Assembly (NCBI RefSeq): GCF_014635065.1
Contig: NZ_BMCG01000003.1
Span: 310,001 to 374,000 of the forward strand
Source: Oxalicibacterium flavum
GTDB taxonomy: Bacteria > Pseudomonadota > Gammaproteobacteria > Burkholderiales > Burkholderiaceae_D
Direction: 5' to 3'
Length of the DNA: 64,000 nt
A program made the position numbers and the translations under genes. The notes beneath the pieces were generated by a model that saw only the letters and a list, made by a program, of their open reading frames with translations, ran no database searches and was not told the DNA's origin. Each line of letters begins with the position of its first letter. Position 1 is the first letter of the stretch. This document shows, piece after piece, positions 9,331 to 17,919 of this stretch.

Positions 9331-10025
9331 AGAAGAAACTGCGTTCCATATTGTGCTGGCTGATCGCGCTGCCATTCCTGGTGGTGCTGGTGCTGCAGTT
9401 CTATTTCTTCATGCAGATCGGCTGGTGGACGCGCTTCGATCCGGAGTCAACCAGCTTCATGCGCCATCAGCTGTCGGTCATGCGCGAAAAGAATCCGAAG
9501 GCGCAGCTCAAGCACCAGTGGGTGCCGTACAACCGTATTTCCAATCACCTCAAGCGCGCCATCATCGCTTCCGAGGATGCCAATTTCTCGGGCCATGAAG
9601 GTGTTGACTGGCAGGCGCTGCAGAAGGCATACGAAAAGAACCAGAAGAAGGGGCGCGTGGTGGCCGGCGGTTCGACGATTACCCAGCAGCTCGCCAAGAA
9701 CCTGTTCCTGTCGGGCGAGCGCAGCTACCTGCGCAAGGGACAGGAAGTGGTCATCACCTACATGCTCGAGTTCTGGATGGACAAGGAACGCATCTTCGAG
9801 ATTTATCTGAATTCGGTCGAGTGGGGTGTCGGCGTGTTCGGCGCCGAGGCGGCGGCGCGCCATTACTACGGCGTCTCGGCAGCCGGTCTCAGTCCGTACC
9901 AGGCGGCGCGGCTGGCCGTCATGCTGCCCAACCCGCGCTACTACGACGTCAATCGCGGCTCCGGCTATCTGGCGCGACGTACCGACCTGATCCTGCGTCG
10001 CATGAATTCCGCGACGCTGCCCTAG
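9327..10025 (+). CDS. mtgA: Monofunctional peptidoglycan glycosyltransferase
   Basis: MtgA polymerises lipid II into glycan strands on the outer face of the inner membrane. The 232-residue protein has one N-terminal membrane anchor (residues 8-30) and a GT51 domain. IIASEDANFSGHEGVDW carries the first catalytic glutamate, followed by GGSTITQQLAKNLFLSG, RKGQEVVITYMLEFWMDKERI, EIYLNSVEWG with the second glutamate, and LAVMLPNPRYYD. There is no transpeptidase domain. Last gene of the tonB-aroE-mtgA run. Confidence 0.96.
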   Translation: MKKKLRSILCWLIALPFLVVLVLQFYFFMQIGWWTRFDPESTSFMRHQLSVMREKNPKAQLKHQWVPYNRISNHLKRAIIASEDANFSGHEGVDWQALQKAYEKNQKKGRVVAGGSTITQQLAKNLFLSGERSYLRKGQEVVITYMLEFWMDKERIFEIYLNSVEWGVGVFGAEAAARHYYGVSAAGLSPYQAARLAVMLPNPRYYDVNRGSGYLARRTDLILRRMNSATLP

Positions 10026-10030
10026 AGCGA

Positions 10031-10139
10031 CTAACAAAACCCTAGCTACGTCGTTGCTTCACCTTGTCGTACTTTTGTACTGCCTGCGGTTTCGCGTCTC
10101 GTCTCGACCGCGAACCTGCGGTTCGCTGGGTTTTGTTAG
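10031..10139. repeat. 109-bp element with perfect 12-bp terminal inverted repeats (MITE-like)
   Basis: The element starts with CTAACAAAACCC (10031-10042) and ends with its exact reverse complement GGGTTTTGTTAG (10128-10139). Inside is a further 7-bp inverted repeat with a 3-base loop (10110-10126) and a GTAC-TTTT-GTAC stretch (10069-10080). It has no coding capacity and lies just after mtgA. The form fits a small non-autonomous transposable element or a dispersed palindromic repeat. No clear target-site duplication is visible, and only one copy occurs in this window. Confidence 0.6.
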
Positions 10140-10528
10140 CCGCTCTTGGTACGCCGGTTTCATTGCGGCGTCACATTCGGTCCGCATACTGCGGCGTTGA
10201 ACGTCATCCCCAAAGACGCGGTCTTATCCTTCAATCGGCTTGCGAGCCCATGGACTTATCAGTACACTTGCGCTGTTTTCGTTTCCGGAGTTCCCGTTTT
10301 GGGTAGTCCTAGTCTATGTTGCCGACCGCAAAATGGCGGTCGATCCGCGAGATAGTGCTTTAACGCTCACGCCTTCAAGCGCCTCTCGCCGGATATGGTG
10401 GGAGGTCGTGCCCGGTCGCATCGAGTCGTGTACCGGCCGTATCCCCTTGTATGTGTATTGCCCGCAGACGTCGGCGCGTTGCGGGCGTTGCGCCGTTTGT
10501 CGCGAGGAAGACGGCGCAGGGAGAGCTT
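10140..10528. other. Leader region of corA without a supported gene
   Basis: 389 bases between the inverted-repeat element and corA. Open frames across it have no recognisable product and lack the third-base GC bias of neighbouring genes. A small hairpin (arms 10324-10329 and 10336-10341) is visible. The length leaves room for a regulatory leader, but I see no known riboswitch. Confidence 0.5.
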
Positions 10529-11494
10529 ATGATCAATGTGTTTGTACTGCAGAATGGCCGCCTGAACCAGGTCAACATCGAGACTCGCGCCGATCTCGCC
10601 AACACGACGCCGGTCTGGGTCGATCTGCGCGATCCGAACGAGGAAGAGCGCAGCTGGGTCAAGAGCATCTATGGCGTGACCCTGCCCGATGAGGACGAGG
10701 TCAAGGACATCGAGGCGTCCGCCCGCTATTACGAAGAAGACAATGGCGACCTGCACCTGCGCACCGACTTCCTGATCGAGGAAGACGACGGTCCTTCGCG
10801 CATCACCACGGTTGCCTTCATCCTTGCAAAAAACATCCTGTTCTCTGTGCACTCGGAAGACTTGCCGATCTTCCGCCTGGTGCGCATGCGCGCGCGGTCG
10901 CGTCCGGGTTCGATCTCGGATTATCGCGACGTGCTGCTGGATCTCTATGCGACCGACGCCGAGTATTCGGCCGACATTCTGGAAGGCGTCTATCTGACGC
11001 TGGAGGAAGTCAGCCGCCGCGTGCTGCAGGAAGCGCTGAGCGACGAGGACGCGGCACTGGTGCTGAACTCGATTGCGCACGAGGAGGATTTGAACGGACG
11101 CATCCGGCGCAACATGATGGATACGCGCCGCGCGGTCAGCTTCCTGATGCGCGGCCGCCTGCTGAGCTCGGAGCAGTTCGAGGAAGCGCGCCAGATCATG
11201 CGCGATATCGAATCGCTGGACGGTCATACCGCCTTCCTGTTCGACAAGATCAACTTCCTGATGGATGCCACCGTCGGTTTCATCAACATCAACCAGAACA
11301 AGATCATCAAGATCTTCTCGGTGGCCTCGGTCGCCTTCCTGCCGCCGACGCTGATCGCCAGCATCTATGGCATGAACTTCAAGGTGCTGCCGGAGCTGGA
11401 CTGGACCTTCGGCTATCCGATGTCCATCCTGCTGATGCTGGCCTCGGCGATCACGCCTTTCCTCTACTTCCGCCGGCGCGGCTGGCTCAAATGA
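10529..11494 (+). CDS. corA: CorA-family magnesium/cobalt transporter
   Basis: A 321-residue divalent-cation channel of the inner membrane. The long acidic cytoplasmic domain (about residues 1-260) precedes two C-terminal membrane helices. The first helix ends in the family signature GMN within LIASIYGMNFKVLPELDW, and the protein ends in basic RRRGWLK. I chose the ATG at 10529 because a GGGAGA ribosome site precedes it and MINVFVLQNGRLNQV matches the family's usual beginning; the frame is open further upstream but the added residues look non-coding. Convergent with hemL across a hairpin terminator. Confidence 0.94.
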   Translation: MINVFVLQNGRLNQVNIETRADLANTTPVWVDLRDPNEEERSWVKSIYGVTLPDEDEVKDIEASARYYEEDNGDLHLRTDFLIEEDDGPSRITTVAFILAKNILFSVHSEDLPIFRLVRMRARSRPGSISDYRDVLLDLYATDAEYSADILEGVYLTLEEVSRRVLQEALSDEDAALVLNSIAHEEDLNGRIRRNMMDTRRAVSFLMRGRLLSSEQFEEARQIMRDIESLDGHTAFLFDKINFLMDATVGFININQNKIIKIFSVASVAFLPPTLIASIYGMNFKVLPELDWTFGYPMSILLMLASAITPFLYFRRRGWLK

Positions 11495-11496
11495 AC

Positions 11497-11528
11497 AACG
11501 CCTGCCGTTTGTGAAAACGGCAGGCGTT
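11497..11528. terminator. Hairpin terminator shared by convergent corA and hemL
   Basis: Perfect 14-bp arms (11497-11510 and 11515-11528) with a 4-base loop lie between the two convergent stops. T-rich flanks are short, so termination strength is uncertain. Confidence 0.75.
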
Positions 11529-11546
11529 TCGGCAGGACTCCCTGAT

Positions 11547-12836
11547 CTATTTTCCGGCGACGACCGCGAACGCCTTGCGTGCGGCGGTCAGCGTGTCGGC
11601 AATCACCGCATCGTCGTGCTGCGCCGAGACGAAGCCGGCCTCGAAGGCCGACGGCGCCAGATAGACGCCGGCATCCAGTATCGCGTGGAAGAAGCGGTTG
11701 AAGGCTTCCTTGTCGCATTCCATCATGGTCGCGTGCGATACCGGCAGTTGCGGCGCGAAATACAGGCCGAACATGCCGCCGACCGCATCGGCGCAGAAGG
11801 GCACGCCGCTGTCCTGTGCCGCCGTGCTCAAGCCCTGTACCAGTTTTGTGGTCTGTGCTGCCAGGCGGTCGTAAAAGCCGGGCGCCTGGATCAAGGCCAG
11901 CGTCGCGAGACCGGCCGCCACCGTGACCGGATTGCCGGACAGCGTGCCGGCCTGATAGACGCCGCCGAGCGGCGCCAGGTGCTTCATCAGGTTGGCGCGG
12001 CCGCCGAAGGCTGCGACCGGCAGGCCGCCGCCGATGACCTTGCCCAGCACGGTCAGGTCGGGCTGAATGCCGTACAGCGATTGCGCGCCGCCGAGCGCGA
12101 CGCGGAAGCCCGACATCACCTCGTCGAAGATCAGTACCGCGCCGTGCTGCGTGCACAGGCGGCGCATGGTCTGCAGGAATTCCGGCGTGGCGCGCAGCAG
12201 GTTCATGTTGCCGGCGACCGGTTCGACGATCACGCAGGCGATGCGCTCACCCATGTCGCGGAAGGTGTCCTCCAGTTGCTGCGCATCGTTGTAGTCGAGC
12301 ACCAGCGTGTGCTTGGCGAAATCTTCCGGCACGCCGGCCGAAGTCGGATTGCCGAAGGTCAGCAGGCCGCTGCCGGCCTTGACCAGCAGGGCATCGGCAT
12401 GGCCGTGATAGCAGCCTTCGAACTTGACGATCAGGTCGCGTCCGGTCGCGCCGCGCGCCAGGCGCAGCGCGCTCATCGCGGCTTCGGTGCCGCTCGAGAC
12501 CAGGCGTACCTGCTCGATCGACGGCACCAACCTGCAGATCAGTTCGGCCATCTCGATCTCGGCCTCGGTCGGCGCACCAAAGGACAGGCCGCGCACGGCG
12601 GCGTCCTGCACTGCACGCACCACGTCCGGATGCGCATGGCCGACGATGGCCGGGCCCCAGGAACCGATGTAGTCGATGTAGCGCTTGTCGTCGGCATCCC
12701 AGAAATAGGGGCCTTCCGCGCGGGTGATGAAGCGCGGCGTGCCGCCGACCGAGCGGAAGGCGCGTACCGGCGAGTTCACGCCGCCCGGCGTGCTTTGTTG
12801 CGCGCGGGCGAAGAGTGTTTCGTTGTTGGAAGTCAT
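11547..12836 (-). CDS. hemL: Glutamate-1-semialdehyde 2,1-aminomutase
   Basis: HemL makes 5-aminolevulinate from glutamate-1-semialdehyde, the C5 route to heme, using PLP. The 429-residue protein begins [20 protein letters not shown], has [46 protein letters not shown] and [13 protein letters not shown], and the PLP-lysine segment [16 protein letters not shown]. The open frame extends 99 codons upstream of this ATG but that part overlaps the ThiD-like gene and has no homology, so the ATG at 12836 is preferred. The gene runs 16 bases behind the ThiD-like gene on the same strand. Confidence 0.97.
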   Translation of the reverse strand: MTSNNETLFARAQQSTPGGVNSPVRAFRSVGGTPRFITRAEGPYFWDADDKRYIDYIGSWGPAIVGHAHPDVVRAVQDAAVRGLSFGAPTEAEIEMAELICRLVPSIEQVRLVSSGTEAAMSALRLARGATGRDLIVKFEGCYHGHADALLVKAGSGLLTFGNPTSAGVPEDFAKHTLVLDYNDAQQLEDTFRDMGERIACVIVEPVAGNMNLLRATPEFLQTMRRLCTQHGAVLIFDEVMSGFRVALGGAQSLYGIQPDLTVLGKVIGGGLPVAAFGGRANLMKHLAPLGGVYQAGTLSGNPVTVAAGLATLALIQAPGFYDRLAAQTTKLVQGLSTAAQDSGVPFCADAVGGMFGLYFAPQLPVSHATMMECDKEAFNRFFHAILDAGVYLAPSAFEAGFVSAQHDDAVIADTLTAARKAFAVVAGK

Positions 12837-12852
12837 GCGGATGAAAAGATGA

Positions 12853-13698
12853 TTACTGTATGGGAGGCGGCGCGCTGCCGAGTTCGTCCGATTCGCGCGC
12901 CCAGAAATAGCGGTCCGGCACCAGCCGGCCCATGCCGAGGCGCTGCGCGTTGGCGATCGAGGCGATCGTGAATTCCTGCGCCTCGAACACGGCTTCCGGT
13001 ACGTCGAGGCCGTTGGCGAGCAGCGCAGCGATGGTTGACGACAGCGTGGCACCGGCGCCGCTGCACGAGCCGGATACGCGCTGCCAGTTGTCGTGACGCA
13101 CCACGCCGCTGTCGTCGAACAGGGTGTTGGCAACGTCCGACAGGTCGGACGGCGTGCCGGTGACGAACACGTATTCGCAGCCCATGTCGATCAGGCGCAT
13201 GACATCGACCGCGATCATGTCCTCGTCCGACGGTTCGCGCCAGGTTTCGGCCAGGCGCGCCAGTTCCACCGTCGACAGGGTCAGCACCGTGGTCTGCGGA
13301 ATCAGCAGTTCGCGCACGGCCATCAGCATGTCTTCGCTGTCGGTGCCTTGCTCGGGCTGGGAAGACAGGAACGGATCGAAGATCAGCGGCACGTCGGGAT
13401 AGTCGGACACGATCTCGGCAATCGCCGCGGCGTTTTCCACACTGCCGACGCCGCCGATCTTGAAGGCGGCCACCGGCATGTCTTCGAGCAGGACGCGCGC
13501 CTGGTCGGTAACCCAGTCGGCGTCGATCACCTGCAGGTCCTCGATGCGCGCGGTGTCGCCGATGAACAGACCGGTCACCACCGACAGGCCGTGGCAACCC
13601 ATGGCGGCAAACGAGGCCAGATCCGCCTGGATGCCGACTGCACCGACCGGATCGGCCGGACCGAAGGTCAAAATGAGCGGGGAAGTTTGGTTTTGCAC
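12853..13698 (-). CDS. ThiD-like hydroxymethylpyrimidine kinase homologue lacking the active-site cysteine
   Basis: A 281-residue ribokinase-fold protein of the ThiD (HMP/HMP-P kinase) family. The family plan is clear: [21 protein letters not shown] near the start, [27 protein letters not shown] and [13 protein letters not shown]. Two motifs deviate. The usual AGSDPSGGAGIQ is [12 protein letters not shown], and the usual HGTGCTLS anion-hole/catalytic segment is [10 protein letters not shown], so the threonine and the catalytic cysteine are both alanine. I infer a divergent paralogue with altered or lost kinase activity; a true ThiD would have to be elsewhere. No ATG is suitably placed; a GTG at 13698 ([12 protein letters not shown]) is the likely start. 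Divergent from the rubredoxin gene by 54 bases. Confidence 0.8.
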   Translation of the reverse strand: MQNQTSPLILTFGPADPVGAVGIQADLASFAAMGCHGLSVVTGLFIGDTARIEDLQVIDADWVTDQARVLLEDMPVAAFKIGGVGSVENAAAIAEIVSDYPDVPLIFDPFLSSQPEQGTDSEDMLMAVRELLIPQTTVLTLSTVELARLAETWREPSDEDMIAVDVMRLIDMGCEYVFVTGTPSDLSDVANTLFDDSGVVRHDNWQRVSGSCSGAGATLSSTIAALLANGLDVPEAVFEAQEFTIASIANAQRLGMGRLVPDRYFWARESDELGSAPPPIQ

Positions 13699-13752
13699 GA
13701 CGGGTATATTAAGATAGCTGACTGTGCATTTTAACTTGAAGGGCTGTCTGCC

Positions 13753-13947
13753 GTGAGCAATAACGAAACATCGACCGAACCATTTCAAACCTGGATGTGC
13801 CTGATCTGCGGCTGGATCTACGACGAAGCCACGGGTTTGCCGGAAGAAGGTATCGCCCCCGGCACGCGCTGGGCCGATGTGCCGATGAACTGGACATGTC
13901 CGGAATGCGGCGCGCGCAAGGAAGACTTCGAGATGGTCGCCGTCTGA
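13753..13947 (+). CDS. Rubredoxin
   Basis: A 64-residue one-iron electron carrier. The two metal-binding knuckles are CLICGWIYDE and CPECGARKEDF, giving the four cysteines that bind iron, with the aromatic and Pro/Gly pattern typical of rubredoxins between them. The N-terminal dozen residues are an extra Ser/Thr/Asn tail. Start is GTG. Its partner reductase is not nearby. In related bacteria this gene also sits just ahead of the pil-chp genes, so the position is probably historical rather than functional. Confidence 0.93.
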   Translation: MSNNETSTEPFQTWMCLICGWIYDEATGLPEEGIAPGTRWADVPMNWTCPECGARKEDFEMVAV

Positions 13948-13959
13948 CAAGGTTTTCCG

Positions 13960-13978
13960 GGCGCCGATAATCGGCGCC
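13960..13978 (+). terminator. Hairpin after rubredoxin gene
   Basis: Arms GGCGCCGA (13960-13967) and TCGGCGCC (13971-13978) with a 3-base loop start 13 bases after the rubredoxin stop. The T-tract is weak, so it may attenuate rather than end transcription before pilG. Confidence 0.55.
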
Positions 13979-14126
13979 TTGCTCATGGCCTCTGCCTTGC
14001 CTGCTTAACAATTTGTGTCGAAAAACCACGGCATGCAGGCGAGGGGCATCCCGGAATGTTTCAAGAATCTTGCTTTGTGTCACTATTGGGCCGTATATTG
14101 TGTCCCACAGTTCAACGAGACGGATC

Positions 14127-14528
14127 ATGACAACGTTACCGGATAGCGCTGAGATGAAAATCATGGTGATCGACGACAGCAGCACGATCCGTCGGTCGGC
14201 CGAGATCTTTCTGGGGCAGGCAGGCTACAAGGTGGTGCTGGCGGATGACGGTTTCGACGCCCTGGCCAAGATGAACGATCACCGGCCTGCACTCATCTTC
14301 TGCGACATCCTGATGCCGCGTCTCGACGGCTACCAAACCTGCGCCCTCATCAAGAAGAGCGCAAAATTCCACGCTACACCGGTTGTCATGCTGTCATCCA
14401 AGGACGGTCTGTTCGATCGCGCGCGCGGCGCCATGGTCGGCTCCAACGCCTACCTCACCAAACCATTCACCAAAGACAGCCTGCTCAAGACCGTGCGCGA
14501 ATACACGGCGGCGGCGGTCGCACCATAA
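14127..14528 (+). CDS. pilG: PilG-type twitching motility response regulator
   Basis: A 133-residue single-domain CheY-like receiver of the Pil-Chp system that controls type IV pilus extension. It has the acidic pair in MKIMVIDDSSTIRRSAE, the phospho-acceptor aspartate in LIFCDILMPRLDGYQT, a conserved switch residue in VVMLSSKDG and the lysine in AYLTKPFTKDSLL. The start chosen is the ATG giving MTTLPDSAEMKIM; a longer frame upstream lacks homology. First gene of pilG-pilH-pilI-pilJ-chpA. Confidence 0.92.
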   Translation: MTTLPDSAEMKIMVIDDSSTIRRSAEIFLGQAGYKVVLADDGFDALAKMNDHRPALIFCDILMPRLDGYQTCALIKKSAKFHATPVVMLSSKDGLFDRARGAMVGSNAYLTKPFTKDSLLKTVREYTAAAVAP

Positions 14529-14548
14529 TCCAGATCCAAGGGTTTCAG

Positions 14549-14914
14549 ATGGCCATACAAAAAGTTCTCATCGTCGATGATTCTCCCACCGAGCGCTACT
14601 TCCTGACCGACATCCTGGTCAAGAAGGGCTATTCGGTTTCCACTGCGGAGAGCGGCGAGGAAGCATTGCAGAAAATCAAGGCAGACAAGCCGCAATTGAT
14701 CCTGATGGACATCGTGATGCCGGGCCAGAACGGCTTCCAGGTCACGCGCTCGATCACGCGCGATCCCGAGACGCAGGATGTGCCCATCATCATCTGCACC
14801 AGCAAGGGCCAGGAAACCGACCGTATCTGGGGATTGCGCCAGGGTGCGCGCGACTACATCGTCAAGCCCGTCGATCCGGCCGAACTGCTGTCCAAGATCG
14901 CCGCGCTCGGCTGA
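14549..14914 (+). CDS. pilH: PilH-type response regulator
   Basis: A 121-residue CheY-like receiver, second of the pair. Motifs: KVLIVDDSPTERYFLTDIL, phospho-acceptor aspartate in LILMDIVMPGQNGFQVTRS, switch threonine in IIICTSKGQ and lysine in DYIVKPVDPAELL. In Pseudomonas, PilH opposes PilG by promoting retraction or acting as a phosphate sink. Lies 20 bases after pilG and 9 bases before pilI. Confidence 0.92.
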   Translation: MAIQKVLIVDDSPTERYFLTDILVKKGYSVSTAESGEEALQKIKADKPQLILMDIVMPGQNGFQVTRSITRDPETQDVPIIICTSKGQETDRIWGLRQGARDYIVKPVDPAELLSKIAALG

Positions 14915-14923
14915 CGCGCTCAC

Positions 14924-15484
14924 ATGAGTCAGTCTGCGTCCGATCTCGAGGCACGGCAGCCTGACGGTACTGCCCGCCGCATGCGGCTGCGCGAATTCCA
15001 GGCGCAGTTGGTCGAGCGCATGCACCATGCACACGACAGCGAAGCGGTACAGGCCAGCCAGCTCGGATTGCTGATGGGAGGCCGCCGCTGGCTGCTCGAT
15101 CTGCAGACGGCCGGCGAAATCGTTTCGGCGCACGAACTCACCCCGGTACCCCTGACCCGTTCCTGGTACCGCGGTCTGATCAACATTCGCGGCAATCTGG
15201 TCGGTGTCATCGACCTCGCCTGTTTCGATGGCGGACCGCAAAGCACGTTCGACAAGGATTCCAGGATCGTCGCCTTTGGCGCGGCGCTTGGCATCAATTG
15301 CGGCCTGCTGGTATCCGGTGTGCTTGGCCTGCGTCATGCGGCCGGCATGCAGGAGCAGCCGGCAACGGAAGAGGGATGTCCTTGGGAGGGACGTCGTTTC
15401 ATGGATGAGGAAGCCAATCTCTGGATCGAACTCGATCTCGAGGGCCTGGTTCGGCATCCGGATTTTCTGCAGGTGGGACGATAA
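14924..15484 (+). CDS. pilI: PilI-type CheW-like adaptor
   Basis: A 186-residue CheW-domain adaptor that couples the receptor PilJ to the kinase ChpA. CheW-fold features are LGLLMGGRRWLLDLQTAGEI, LTPVPLTRSWYRGLINIRGN, the conserved GNLVGVIDLACF, and a terminal WIELDLEGLVRHPDF. No membrane segment. It sits between pilH and pilJ, as in Pseudomonas. Confidence 0.92.
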   Translation: MSQSASDLEARQPDGTARRMRLREFQAQLVERMHHAHDSEAVQASQLGLLMGGRRWLLDLQTAGEIVSAHELTPVPLTRSWYRGLINIRGNLVGVIDLACFDGGPQSTFDKDSRIVAFGAALGINCGLLVSGVLGLRHAAGMQEQPATEEGCPWEGRRFMDEEANLWIELDLEGLVRHPDFLQVGR

Positions 15485-15539
15485 GGCGTTTCCGGGAAAG
15501 GAACGCGACGCACGATAAACAGGGTCAGGAGAATTAAAA

Positions 15540-17831
15540 ATGGCGTTCACATTACCGCTCTTTTCCAGAAACAAGAATGCGGCGGAGACAACGGCTGACG
15601 GCACGCACGAAGACATCGATACCGTGCTGCACATCGATACGGCCGAGACGACGAAGGCACAGGCCGGCACAGGCAACGGCCAGGGCGAATTCAATCCCAA
15701 CGCCACCTACATTGGCGACGTGCTGCAGAAGAGCGGCGACATTCGTCTGCCGCTGATCGGCAAGCTGCCGCTGCAGAAGCAGGTCCGTATCCTGCTGACC
15801 GCGCTGGGTGCTTCGCTGGTACTGGGCGCGATCTTCGTCTGGATGAATGCCGATTATTCCGCCCTGACCTCGACCCAGACCCAGATTGCGGGCGACGCGC
15901 TGATGCACTCGCAGCGCGTCGGCAAGGCGACGCCGAACGCGATCCAGGGTAACAAGGAAGCGTTCCGCCAACTGGCCGACAGCCGTAAGGAGCTCAACAA
16001 TGATCTGACGGTGCTGTCGCAGGGCGGCGTCTATCAGGGACGCAGTATCGGCGCGCCGGATGCTGAAATGGCGAACATGCTCAAGGAAGCCAGGGCATTG
16101 TGGGCCGGCTCGGACAAGGCCGCGGCAAGCATCCTGAAGATGGAAGGCGTGCTGACCGGCTTTGGCGCCACGCTGCAGACCATGAACGAACTGTCGCCAA
16201 CGCTGCTGGAACTGTCGGAGCAGATATCCAACCTGAAGGCGCAGAGCGGCGCCTCGCCGCGCGAGATTTCGGCTGCCGGCCAGCTCGTGATGCTGACCCA
16301 GCGCCTGGCGCGAAGCGCCAACGAATTCCTGAGTTCCGAAGGTGTGAACCCGGAGACCGCCTTCCTGCTGGGCAAGGACACCAACACCTTCCGCGACATC
16401 ACGGAGGGATTTCTCAATGGCAGCGAATCCCTGCGGCTGGCGCGTGTGACTGAACCGGAAACGCGCGAGAAGCTGCTCGAGCTGCAGGCTGCCTTTGGCG
16501 AATACCAGAAGTCGATCGCGCAGATTCTCGGCAACCTGCAGAACTTCATCGCCGCCAAGCAGGCCGAAGAACTGATCTTCAAGGAAAACGAGGCGATCAA
16601 GCAACGCCTGACCGATGTGCAGCAAAGCTATCGCGCGGAGCAGGATTCGCTGACACTGCCGTTCTGGCTGATGCTGCTGGCGGTCTTTACCGCGCTGTTG
16701 TCGGCGGCCGGCATTGCGCTGGTGCTGCTGCAGGACAGCCGCAACCGTACCAAGGAGGCAGAAGCACGTCGTCTGGAAGCGGAGAACCAGCGCCTCGAAG
16801 CTCTGAAGCAGGAAGAGGAAGCCAAACAGGCCAATGACCAGAACCAAGCGGCAATTCTGCGTCTGATGAACGAGCTGCAGGAAGTGGCCGACGGCGATCT
16901 GACGATCCAGGCCACGGTGTCGGAAGATATTACCGGCGCGATTGCCGACTCGGTCAACTACACGGTGGAAGAGCTGCGCGGCCTGGTCGGCCGCGTCACC
17001 AGCACCGCGGAACAGGTGACCTCGGCGTCGGATCAGGCGCAGAACATTTCGACCGAACTGCTCGAGGCATCGCAGAAGCAGTCGCGCAACATTCAGGAAA
17101 CCGGTCAGGCGGTGCTCGAAATGGCCGTGCAGATTACCGACGTATCCAGGTCCGCCAACGAATCGGCGGAGGTGGCGCGGCAATCGGTGTCGGCAGCGGA
17201 CCAGGGCGCGCGCGCGGTGGAAAACGCGATCAAGGGCATGAACGAGATTCGCGAGCAGATCCAGGAAACCTCGAAGCGAATCAAGCGCCTTGGCGAATCC
17301 TCGCAGGAGATCGGCGAGATCACCGAGCTGATTTCCGACATTACCGAGCAGACCAACGTGCTGGCGCTGAACGCGGCGATCCAGGCCGCGTCGGCCGGCG
17401 AAGCGGGACGCGGCTTCTCGGTGGTGGCCGAAGAGGTGCAGCGGCTGGCCGAACGGTCGGGCGAGGCAACCAAGCAGATCGGCGCGCTGGTCCGCACGAT
17501 TCAGACCGATACCCACGACGCGGTCGCCGCCATGGAAAAATCGACGCAGGGCGTGGTCGAGGGCGCGCGTCTGTCGGATGCGGCGGGCGCCGCGCTGGCC
17601 GACATCCGCCGCGTGTCGAACCGGCTGGCGGAGCTGATCCAGAGCATTTCCTCGGCGACCGAGCAGCAGGCGACTTCGGCCAACGGCGTGGCGCAGAACA
17701 TCCAGGGCATTCTGACGATTACCGAGCAGACCCAGGAAGGCACGCAGCAAACCGCCCATTCGATTCGCGAACTTTCCAAACTGGCCGAGGAGCTGAAGAA
17801 CTCGGTATCGCGTTTCCGCGTCACGGCTTGA
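15540..17831 (+). CDS. pilJ: PilJ-type methyl-accepting chemotaxis receptor
   Basis: A 763-residue transmembrane receptor of the Pil-Chp array. After about 80 cytoplasmic N-terminal residues comes a membrane helix (81-104, [19 protein letters not shown]), a periplasmic sensor region with two PilJ repeats (about 110-370), and a second helix (372-397, [20 protein letters not shown]). A HAMP-like linker and a long coiled-coil signalling domain follow, with the tip sequence [20 protein letters not shown]. The long N-terminal tail before the first helix is typical for betaproteobacterial PilJ. A strong AGGAGAA ribosome site precedes the ATG. Confidence 0.95.
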   Translation: MAFTLPLFSRNKNAAETTADGTHEDIDTVLHIDTAETTKAQAGTGNGQGEFNPNATYIGDVLQKSGDIRLPLIGKLPLQKQVRILLTALGASLVLGAIFVWMNADYSALTSTQTQIAGDALMHSQRVGKATPNAIQGNKEAFRQLADSRKELNNDLTVLSQGGVYQGRSIGAPDAEMANMLKEARALWAGSDKAAASILKMEGVLTGFGATLQTMNELSPTLLELSEQISNLKAQSGASPREISAAGQLVMLTQRLARSANEFLSSEGVNPETAFLLGKDTNTFRDITEGFLNGSESLRLARVTEPETREKLLELQAAFGEYQKSIAQILGNLQNFIAAKQAEELIFKENEAIKQRLTDVQQSYRAEQDSLTLPFWLMLLAVFTALLSAAGIALVLLQDSRNRTKEAEARRLEAENQRLEALKQEEEAKQANDQNQAAILRLMNELQEVADGDLTIQATVSEDITGAIADSVNYTVEELRGLVGRVTSTAEQVTSASDQAQNISTELLEASQKQSRNIQETGQAVLEMAVQITDVSRSANESAEVARQSVSAADQGARAVENAIKGMNEIREQIQETSKRIKRLGESSQEIGEITELISDITEQTNVLALNAAIQAASAGEAGRGFSVVAEEVQRLAERSGEATKQIGALVRTIQTDTHDAVAAMEKSTQGVVEGARLSDAAGAALADIRRVSNRLAELIQSISSATEQQATSANGVAQNIQGILTITEQTQEGTQQTAHSIRELSKLAEELKNSVSRFRVTA

Positions 17832-17919
17832 TCGATCCGGCTGCGGCCCTGATGGCCTGGCCGTACAGAAACTGCGGTAACCGTCAGCTGACCGGTTGCC
17901 GCTGCATCGCGAGGCAGTC

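Noticed and set aside
10064..10528. Short open frames in the corA leader
   Set aside because: No homology, no ribosome sites, and one runs through the inverted-repeat element. Composition is unlike the coding neighbours.
12837..13133. 99-codon upstream extension of hemL
   Set aside because: It overlaps the ThiD-like gene in another frame and adds a Ser/Arg-rich stretch without homology. [10 protein letters not shown] is the usual HemL start.
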